Positions 1-4,798 of a DNA stretch of 10,800 nt are shown here, one piece after another (within the stretch, counting starts at the first letter, position 1; each line of letters opens with the position of its first letter). Location of the stretch: assembly GCA_030836725.1 (NCBI GenBank), contig JAUPLV010000070.1, positions 1 to 10,800 of the forward strand. Direction: 5' to 3'. This stretch comes from Pseudomonadota bacterium (GTDB lineage Bacteria; Pseudomonadota; Gammaproteobacteria; Burkholderiales; Thiobacillaceae). The notes under the pieces were generated by a model that was given only the letters and a program-made list of their open reading frames with translations, had not been told where the DNA came from and ran no database searches. The position numbers and the translations under genes were made by a program.

Positions 1-124
1 TGCAGGTGTTGGCGATGGTGATGGTGTAGGCGAACACGTAGCGGTCCGAGGAGGGATCGCTCTGGTCGGCCAGATACGTCGTGTTGACGTTGATGCTGAT
101 GTGGTATTTATTGCCTTCGGCCAC
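1..124 (-). CDS. apaG: ApaG (Co2+/Mg2+ efflux-associated) protein, N-terminal part
   Basis: The reverse strand reads 41 codons from a GTG at 124-122 and runs off the window's left edge, so only the N-terminal third is present. The translation contains YLADQSDPSSDRYVFAYTI, the conserved opening of the ApaG beta-sandwich domain (compare the QS-P---RYVFAYTVTI pattern of the E. coli protein). Known of the family: small proteins of about 125 residues, linked to cobalt resistance and magnesium efflux in enterobacteria, with no settled biochemical role. No in-frame ATG was found upstream, so GTG is the preferred start; its ribosome-binding site is weak. It is transcribed divergently from rpe, an arrangement known from other betaproteobacteria. 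Identity is firm; the exact start is less certain. Confidence 0.88.
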   Translation of the reverse strand, partial: MAEGNKYHISINVNTTYLADQSDPSSDRYVFAYTITIANTC

Positions 125-223
125 GGTTTTGCTCGACGGGATGCGATGCGCGGAGTGTAACGCAATGGCGTGGCGGACTTAAGTTAAAATGCCCGGGTTT
201 TCCCAAATTTCCCGGAGCTTCCC
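125..223. promoter_or_regulatory. apaG / rpe divergent intergenic region with a weak promoter candidate
   Basis: This 99-bp gap must hold promoters for both divergent genes. For rpe, TAAAAT at 185-190 is a one-mismatch -10 box but has no convincing -35 partner. An 8-bp palindrome ACTTAAGT lies at 177-184, directly before it. The rpe ribosome-binding site GGAG is at 214-217, six bases before the ATG. On the minus strand only a poor -10 (TACACT, near 159-154) is visible for apaG. The promoter call rests on pattern alone and is tentative. Confidence 0.3.
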
Positions 224-907
224 ATGACTTACCGCATCGCCCCGTCCATCCTGTCCGCCAACTTTGCCAAGCTGGGCGAGGAAGTCGACAACGTGCTCGC
301 CTCCGGCGCCGACATCGTCCACTTCGACGTGATGGACAACCACTACGTGCCCAACCTCACCATCGGCCCGCTGGTGTGCGAGGCGCTGCGGAAGCACGGC
401 GTCACCGCGCCGATCGACGTGCACCTGATGGTGAAGCCGGTCGACCGCATCATTCCCGATTTCGCCAAGGCGGGCGCCACCTACATCACCTTCCACCCGG
501 AAGCGTCCGAGCACGTCGACCGCACCATCGGCCTGATCAAGGAAAACGGCTGCAAGGCCGGCCTGGTATTCAACCCGGCGACGCCGCTGGACGTGCTGGA
601 ATACACGCTGGACAAGCTCGACATGGTGCTGCTGATGTCGGTGAACCCCGGCTTCGGCGGCCAGAAGTTCATCCCCTACGTGCTCGACAAGGCGCGCGCC
701 GTGCGCAAGATGATCGACGACCGCGGCCTCAAGGTCGAGATCGAGATCGACGGCGGCGTCGGCCCGGCCAACATCGCCGAAGTCGCGCGCGCCGGCGTCG
801 ACACCTTCGTCGCCGGATCGGCCGTGTTCGGCGCAGCCAAGGACACCGATCCGCAGCGCTACAACAGCATCATCGCCGCCATGCGCGCGGAACTGGCGAA
901 GGTCTGA
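224..907 (+). CDS. rpe: Ribulose-phosphate 3-epimerase
   Basis: Interconverts D-ribulose 5-phosphate and D-xylulose 5-phosphate in the cytoplasm, serving the pentose phosphate pathway and, in autotrophs, the Calvin cycle. The 227-residue product has the full family length. The opening IAPSILSANFAKLGEE is characteristic. The metal and catalytic residues of this TIM-barrel family are in place: His33 and Asp35 (HFDVMDNHYVPN), His67 (VDVHLM-like block, here IDVHLMV) and Asp176 (EIDGGV). The phosphate-binding loops NPGFGGQ (141-147) and AGSAVFG (197-203) are also present. The start is set by GGAG at 214-217, six bases before the ATG. It heads the rpe-gph-trpE run; 83 bp separate it from gph, most of it a palindromic repeat. 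Nothing is missing or unusual. Confidence 0.97.
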   Translation: MTYRIAPSILSANFAKLGEEVDNVLASGADIVHFDVMDNHYVPNLTIGPLVCEALRKHGVTAPIDVHLMVKPVDRIIPDFAKAGATYITFHPEASEHVDRTIGLIKENGCKAGLVFNPATPLDVLEYTLDKLDMVLLMSVNPGFGGQKFIPYVLDKARAVRKMIDDRGLKVEIEIDGGVGPANIAEVARAGVDTFVAGSAVFGAAKDTDPQRYNSIIAAMRAELAKV

Positions 908-913
908 TTTTTC

Positions 914-981
914 ATCCGCGAAGGACGCGAAGAAACGCGAAGTAAAGATTTTCTTCGCGACCCTTCGCGTCCTTCGCGGAT
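914..981. repeat. Palindromic intergenic repeat built of CGCGAAG heptamers (rpe-gph gap)
   Basis: Two perfect 19-base arms, ATCCGCGAAGGACGCGAAG at 914-932 and its exact reverse complement at 963-981, flank an inner 7-bp stem (936-942 with 953-959). CGCGAAG occurs three times on the left (918, 926, 936) and three times inverted on the right (953, 963, 972). The transcript would fold into a long, very stable hairpin seven bases after the rpe stop. There is no T-run after the stem (TAAAACC follows), so it is not a typical intrinsic terminator. It looks like a dispersed REP-like intergenic element; similar GCGAAGG-type palindromes are familiar from other bacterial genomes, but the family cannot be confirmed here. 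Confidence 0.85.
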
Positions 982-990
982 AAAACCAAT

Positions 991-1674
991 ATGAAAAACT
1001 TCCCCCTCCCGATCAAAGCCGTCGTCATCGATCTCGACGGCACCCTGCTCGACACCGCGCCGGATCTGGCGCATGCGGCCGAGCTGATGATGGCCGACCT
1101 CGGCCGGCCCTGCCCGTCGCTGCAAACGATTTCCACCTACATCGGCAACGGCGTGTCGCGGCTGGTCAAGCGCGTGCTCACCGGCGAGATGGATGCCGAG
1201 CCGGATGCGGCGCTGTTCGAGCAAGCCATCGCCCTGTACCAGAAGCATTACGGCGAACACGTGTCGCTGCATTCGCGCCCGTTCGACGGCGTGGTCGAGG
1301 GCCTCGACGCGTTCAAGGCGATGGGCCTGCATGTGGCCTGCATCACCAACAAGGCCGCGCAGTTCACCCATCCGCTGCTGAAAGACACCGGCCTATTCGA
1401 TTATTTCGAGCTGATCCTGTCCGGCGATACGCTGCCCAGGCGCAAGCCCGACCCGCTGCCGCTCCTGCACGCCTGCGAGGTGTTCAAGGTGAAGCCGGTC
1501 GAGCTGCTGCTGATCGGCGATTCGCTCAACGACACCCAGGCCGCGCGCGCCGCCGGCTGCCCGGTTTTCTGCGTGCCCTACGGCTACAACCGCGGCCGTC
1601 CGGTGACCGAGCTCGACCTGGACGCGGTGGTGCCGAGTCTGGCCGAGGCGGCGAAGAGGGTGGTGAAGGGGTGA
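991..1674 (+). CDS. gph: Phosphoglycolate phosphatase (HAD family)
   Basis: Hydrolyses 2-phosphoglycolate to glycolate; the substrate arises from Rubisco oxygenation or DNA repair. All four HAD motifs can be read: motif I DLDGT (nucleophile Asp14, acid/base Asp16), motif II ITN (Thr119), motif III RKPDP (Lys152), and motif IV GDSLND (Asp177, Asp181). Residues 20-90 form the alpha-helical cap typical of Gph (IGNGVSRLVKRVL). Its 227 residues fit the family. Position after rpe is the common betaproteobacterial order and supports Gph over another HAD phosphatase. No strong ribosome-binding site precedes the ATG: the nearest candidate, GGAT at 978-981, lies inside the right arm of the upstream hairpin, so initiation may depend on unfolding it. 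Substrate is inferred from homology and context. Confidence 0.93.
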   Translation: MKNFPLPIKAVVIDLDGTLLDTAPDLAHAAELMMADLGRPCPSLQTISTYIGNGVSRLVKRVLTGEMDAEPDAALFEQAIALYQKHYGEHVSLHSRPFDGVVEGLDAFKAMGLHVACITNKAAQFTHPLLKDTGLFDYFELILSGDTLPRRKPDPLPLLHACEVFKVKPVELLLIGDSLNDTQAARAAGCPVFCVPYGYNRGRPVTELDLDAVVPSLAEAAKRVVKG

Positions 1675-1680
1675 ATCGGT

Positions 1681-1781
1681 GAGGCGTGAGGCGATAGGGG
1701 TGAGGTGTGATGCTGGCACGGGTGCCCGATGGCGGCGTTTCACGCTGCACTCAACGCCTCACCCCTTACCCTTTACGCCTC
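1681..1781. repeat. Imperfect inverted repeat of GTGAGGCGT type (gph-trpE gap)
   Basis: The left arm, about 1681-1710, is rich in GAGGCGTGAGG / GGGGTGAGG units. The right arm, about 1751-1781 (CGCCTCACCCC followed by TTACGCCTC), is its near-complement with a few mismatches and a one-base offset. The loop is about 40 bases. A further GGTGA unit precedes the left arm at 1679. The element begins within ten bases of the gph stop and ends eight bases before the trpE ATG, filling the gap almost completely. Sequence and unit differ from the CGCGAAG repeat upstream, so this is a second repeat family. Confidence 0.7.
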
Positions 1782-1793
1782 GCTGACAAATGA
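1710..1793 (+). CDS. Possible 27-residue leader ORF overlapping the trpE start
   Basis: An ATG at 1710 opens 27 codons and stops at TGA 1791-1793, overlapping the trpE ATG (1790) as ATGA, the usual signature of translational coupling. It has a plausible purine-rich ribosome-binding site (AGGGGTGAGG, 1696-1705), whereas trpE has none of its own. The peptide starts MLARVPDGG and ends LRLADK; no domain is recognised and it has no tryptophan codons, so it is not a classical Trp attenuator leader. Its 3' half is encoded by the right arm of the inverted repeat. It could be a chance frame in repeat DNA; the overlap and ribosome-binding site are what justify listing it. Confidence 0.3.
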   Translation: MLARVPDGGVSRCTQRLTPYPLRLADK

Positions 1794-3265
1794 CTGAACA
1801 AGACTTCTTCGAACTCGCCCGCCAGGGCTACAACCGCATCCCGCTGGTGCGCGAGATGCCGGGCGATCTGGAAACGCCGCTGTCGGTGTATCTCAAGCTG
1901 GCCAATGTGCCGTATTCCTACCTGCTCGAATCGGTGGTGGGCGGCGAGCGCTTCGGCCGCTATTCCTTCATCGGCCTGCCGGCGCGCACGGTGTTGCGGG
2001 TGCGCGCGCACCTGCTGACCCTGGAAACCGACGGCCAGGTGGTCGAGGAGCACAGCCTGCCCGATCCGCTGGCCTTCATCGCCGAGTATCAGGCACGCTT
2101 CAAGGCGGCTCCGGTGGCCGGGCTGCCGCGCTTCACCGGCGGGCTGGCCGGCTATTTCGGCTACGACACCATTCGCTACATCGAGAAGCGGCTGGCGGAC
2201 AAGCATAAGGACGACGTGCTGCATACGCCCGACATCCTGCTGATGCTGACCGAGGAGCTGGCGGTGTTCGACAACCTGGCCGGCAAGCTCTATCTCATCA
2301 CCCACGCCGACCCGATGCAGCCCGACGCTTATGCGCAGGGCCACCTTCGCCTGGCCGAACTGGCCGAGCAGTTGCGCACGCCGGTGCATCCGCCGGCCGA
2401 GCCGGCGCTGGCGGCGGACGAGCCGCGGTCGGAATTCGGCGAGGCCGAATTCAAGGCAGCGGTGCAAAAAGCCAAGGACTACATCGCTGCCGGCGACGTC
2501 ATGCAGGTGGTGCTTTCCCAGCGCATGGCGCGGCCGTTCAACGCCTCGCCGCTGTCGCTGTATCGCGCATTGCGCAGCCTGAACCCGTCGCCCTACATGT
2601 TCTATTACGATTTCGGCGGCTTCCATGTCGTCGGTTCCTCGCCGGAAATTCTGGTGCGGCTGGAGGGCGACACCGTTACCCTGCGCCCGATCGCCGGCAC
2701 CCGTCCGCGCGGACTCACCCGCGAGGACGACCAGCGCCTGTCGGAGGAACTGCTGGCCGACCCGAAGGAATGCGCCGAGCATCTGCAGTTGCTCGATCTC
2801 GGCCGCAACGACACCGGGCGCGTGGCGGTGACCGGCAGCGTCAAGGTCACCGAGAACATGCAGATCGAGCGCTATTCGCACGTCATGCATATCGTCTCCA
2901 ACGTCGAGGGCAGGTTGAAGCCGGGCTTGCGCGCGCTCGACGTGCTGCGCGCCAGTTTTCCCGCCGGCACCGTCTCTGGCGCGCCCAAGGTGCGGGCGAT
3001 GGAAATCATCGACGAGCTCGAGCCCTCCAAGCGCGGCATCTACGCCGGCGCGGTCGGCTACCTCGGCTTCAACGGCGACATGGACCTGGCGATCGCCATC
3101 CGCACCGCCGTGGTCAAGGACGGCATGCTGTACGCGCAGGCCGGCGCCGGCATCGTCGCCGACTCGGTGCCCGAAAGCGAATGGACGGAAACGCTCAACA
3201 AGGCGCGTGCCGTGGTCCGCGCCGCCGAACTGGCGCAGGCGCGCTTCGGCGGCGAAGTCGACTGA
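1790..3265 (+). CDS. trpE: Anthranilate synthase component I
   Basis: Makes anthranilate from chorismate, the first committed step of tryptophan synthesis, using ammonia supplied by the TrpG glutaminase subunit. The 491 residues cover the N-terminal domain (about 20-165), with the feedback-inhibition motif LLES at 45-48, and the C-terminal chorismate-binding domain (about 220-485). Conserved blocks include SSPEILVRLEG (283-293), PIAGTRPRG (300-308), LLDLGRNDTGRV (334-345), FPAGTVSGAPKVRAMEIIDE (390-409) and AGAGIVADSVPE (451-462). These include the GTVSGAPK and AGAGIVADS signatures of the active site. The opening GYNRIPLVRE is typical of betaproteobacterial TrpE and supports the ATG at 1790, though no ribosome-binding site is seen. 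trpG does not follow: a convergent gene begins its stop codon five bases downstream. The glutaminase subunit must be encoded elsewhere. Confidence 0.97.
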   Translation: MTEQDFFELARQGYNRIPLVREMPGDLETPLSVYLKLANVPYSYLLESVVGGERFGRYSFIGLPARTVLRVRAHLLTLETDGQVVEEHSLPDPLAFIAEYQARFKAAPVAGLPRFTGGLAGYFGYDTIRYIEKRLADKHKDDVLHTPDILLMLTEELAVFDNLAGKLYLITHADPMQPDAYAQGHLRLAELAEQLRTPVHPPAEPALAADEPRSEFGEAEFKAAVQKAKDYIAAGDVMQVVLSQRMARPFNASPLSLYRALRSLNPSPYMFYYDFGGFHVVGSSPEILVRLEGDTVTLRPIAGTRPRGLTREDDQRLSEELLADPKECAEHLQLLDLGRNDTGRVAVTGSVKVTENMQIERYSHVMHIVSNVEGRLKPGLRALDVLRASFPAGTVSGAPKVRAMEIIDELEPSKRGIYAGAVGYLGFNGDMDLAIAIRTAVVKDGMLYAQAGAGIVADSVPESEWTETLNKARAVVRAAELAQARFGGEVD

Positions 3266-3270
3266 GCATG

Positions 3271-4584
3271 CTAGGTCAATTCGTAACGCTTGAGCTTGCG
3301 ATATAGCGTGCGTTCGGTGATGCCGAGCGCGGCGGCAACGTGGGCGCGATGCCCTCGATGCATTCCGAGCAGATCGCGGATGTGCTCTTTTTCGAGATCG
3401 GCGAGCGAGTCCGGGGCGCGCACAGCCGGGGGCGCGGCTGTTGTCCGTTGCGGCGCCGCCGCGAGATTCAGGTTGATGTCTTCGGCCTGAATCAAGCCGT
3501 CCCGGCAGTTCACCACCGCGCGTTGCAGCAGATTGCGCAGCTCCCGTACATTGCCCGGAAAATCGTAGCCTTTGAGCAGATCGACCGCCCCCTTGTCCAG
3601 CCGGCAGGGACGGTTTCTTCCGCACAGGCGCGAGAGCAGCGCTTCAGCCAGCGGCGCTATGTCCTCGCGCCGCTCCCGCAGGGGCGGCAGCGTCACATCG
3701 ATTCCCGCCACGCGGTAATAGAGGTCCAGCCGGAACTGCTTCTGGTCCACCCAATCCAGCAGATCCCGGTTGGTCGCGGAGATCAGCCGGACGTCGGCCT
3801 TGAGCGTGTGGGTGCCGCCGACGCGCCGGAATTCTCCGGATTCAAGCACGCGCAGCAGCTTGGCCTGCAGGGCCAAGGGGATTTCCGCCACCTCGTCCAG
3901 AAAAAGCGTGCCGCCATCGGCCATTTCGTACAGGCCTTTTTTCTGCCCCGCGCTGCCGGTGAAGGCGCCGCGCTCATGGCCGAACAGTTCGGTTTCAAAC
4001 ATGTTTTCCGGCACGGCGGCGCAGTTGATCACGATAAAAGGGGCGCCGGAGCGGGATGAGCGGTCGTGGATGAATCTCGCGGCCAGTTCCTTGCCGACGC
4101 CGCTTTCTCCGAACAGCAGGATCGAGGCTTCGCTTTCCGCGACGCGGGCCAGGTTGTCCACGCAGGCCAGGAAGGCGGGAGCGCTCCCCACCATGCGCAT
4201 GCCTTCGCAATCGAGGTTGGCGCTGGTTTCCAGCGGATAAAGGATCTCGCCCATATAGAGGCGGCCATCATGGCCGCGAATGGCGTGGCCGCGGATGCGG
4301 GTGCGTTCGGGCTGATTGTTTGCGTGATAGTGGGTGTGCAGAACGACGCTGGCCTGCCCCTCGGCGAACAAGGCCCGATGCGGGCATTCCTCGCCATTTT
4401 CATGGCATGGCCGCGTCGAGTGATGGGATATTTCATAACAGCGCTGCCGCAGGACGGCTTCCAGCTTGACGCCGTAGGAATCGCAATAGCGCTGGTTTGC
4501 CGCGACGATCCGATACTGTTCGTCAATGACGACGAACGGCTGATCGTGCGCCTCGATGATTCCCTGCAAGTCCACATTGGGCAT
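3271..4584 (-). CDS. fisR: Sigma54-dependent activator, FisR-like sulfide/persulfide sensor
   Basis: A 437-residue enhancer-binding protein in three parts. An N-terminal PAS-like sensor (about 5-125) carries Cys49, Cys60 and Cys67 (QRCYEISHHSTRPCHENGEE followed by CPHR). A central AAA+ domain (about 130-365) has Walker A GESGVGKE (159-166), the sigma54-contacting loop as GAFTGS (206-211; the consensus ends in A), Walker B GGTLFLDE (224-231) and FPGNVREL (342-349). A C-terminal Fis-type helix-turn-helix follows (about 395-434; ITERTLYRKLKRYEL). The 11- and 7-residue cysteine spacings equal those recalled for FisR of Cupriavidus pinatubonensis (C53, C64, C71), which responds to polysulfide and activates sqr. 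The divergent sqr neighbour fits. The ATG at 4584 is chosen because homology begins there; its ribosome-binding site is weak. Its stop lies five bases from trpE's. Ligand and targets are inferred. Confidence 0.85.
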   Translation of the reverse strand: MPNVDLQGIIEAHDQPFVVIDEQYRIVAANQRYCDSYGVKLEAVLRQRCYEISHHSTRPCHENGEECPHRALFAEGQASVVLHTHYHANNQPERTRIRGHAIRGHDGRLYMGEILYPLETSANLDCEGMRMVGSAPAFLACVDNLARVAESEASILLFGESGVGKELAARFIHDRSSRSGAPFIVINCAAVPENMFETELFGHERGAFTGSAGQKKGLYEMADGGTLFLDEVAEIPLALQAKLLRVLESGEFRRVGGTHTLKADVRLISATNRDLLDWVDQKQFRLDLYYRVAGIDVTLPPLRERREDIAPLAEALLSRLCGRNRPCRLDKGAVDLLKGYDFPGNVRELRNLLQRAVVNCRDGLIQAEDINLNLAAAPQRTTAAPPAVRAPDSLADLEKEHIRDLLGMHRGHRAHVAAALGITERTLYRKLKRYELT

Positions 4585-4596
4585 AAATATCCACGC

Positions 4597-4629
4597 ATGT
4601 CATGACGATTTGACAAATATGTCATGACG
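4597..4629. promoter_or_regulatory. Operator-like array: two ATGTCATGACG repeats around ATTTGACAAAT
   Basis: ATGTCATGACG occurs exactly twice (4597-4607 and 4619-4629), 22 bp apart, about two helical turns. Each copy contains the perfect palindrome GTCATGAC. The gap is filled exactly by ATTTGACAAAT (4608-4618), itself a perfect 11-bp palindrome around its central base. Centred about 115 bp upstream of the predicted sqr transcription start, the array sits where enhancer-binding proteins normally bind. It also overlaps the putative fisR promoter. It is therefore the best candidate binding site for the adjacent FisR-like protein. The pattern is directly visible; the binding partner is inferred. 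Confidence 0.7.
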
Positions 4630-4644
4630 GAAAGGGTGCGTCAA
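4616..4644 (-). promoter_or_regulatory. Putative sigma70-type promoter of fisR
   Basis: On the minus strand, TTGACG (4644-4639; five of six consensus bases) is followed after exactly 17 bases by CATATT (4621-4616; four of six). The expected start, near 4609, gives a leader of about 25 bases before the fisR ATG. The upper operator copy (4619-4629) covers the -10 box and spacer, and the lower copy (4597-4607) lies just past the start point, so bound regulator would block its own promoter. This is a sequence-pattern prediction. Confidence 0.45.
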
Positions 4645-4701
4645 TGGTCTGTTTTTGCAGGTCAAACCGCTAGATTGTTGATCGGCAAGGGTTTTGCGAG
4701 C

Positions 4702-4717
4702 TGGCCTGGTCGTTGCT
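4702..4717 (+). promoter_or_regulatory. Sigma54 promoter of sqr (TGGCCTG-N4-TTGCT)
   Basis: TGGCCTGGTCGTTGCT matches the sigma54 consensus TGGCACG-N4-TTGCW at all but two positions. It keeps the invariant GG (4703-4704) and GC (4715-4716) with the required 10 bases between them. The predicted start is about 4728, giving a leader of about 70 bases before sqr. The regulator next door is a sigma54 activator, and its probable operator lies about 115 bp upstream. A weak IHF-like match (minus-strand AATCTAGCGGTTT, 4676-4664, two mismatches) sits between them and could support DNA looping, but is not strong enough to list separately. Confidence 0.75.
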
Positions 4718-4798
4718 AAGCTGATAGCCGGGGCGAGTCACTCCTTGTGGCCGGCCTTTTGGCTTTCAATCAAACATAATTCAGCGGAGACAAGTTCC

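Noticed and set aside
376..945. 189-codon plus-strand frame inside rpe
   Set aside because: It is a shifted-frame Arg-rich shadow of rpe without homology or a ribosome-binding site.
914..981. CRISPR-like repetition of CGCGAAG
   Set aside because: The units are 7 bp, inverted as well as direct, with 1-3 base spacing on one arm. This is a nested hairpin, not repeats separated by spacers.
1675..1789. Tryptophan attenuator before trpE
   Set aside because: The only leader-sized ORF has no Trp codons, and the hairpin lacks a following T-run; the structure is better explained as an intergenic repeat.
1766..3625. Long minus-strand open frame (619 codons) opposite trpE
   Set aside because: It is antisense to well-conserved trpE and runs into fisR. 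The translation is an Arg/His/Gln-rich composition artefact of high-GC codon bias with no recognisable domain.
4645..4659. Second sigma54-like site TGGTCTGTTTTTGCA
   Set aside because: Only 9 bases separate GG and GC instead of 10, and it lies very close to the operator. Such spacing usually abolishes sigma54 recognition.
4694..4798. N-terminal extension of sqr from an in-frame start at 4694
   Set aside because: It would begin upstream of the predicted transcription start (about 4728) and within the sigma54 promoter. The FAD motif follows directly after the ATG at 4799, which has a good ribosome-binding site.
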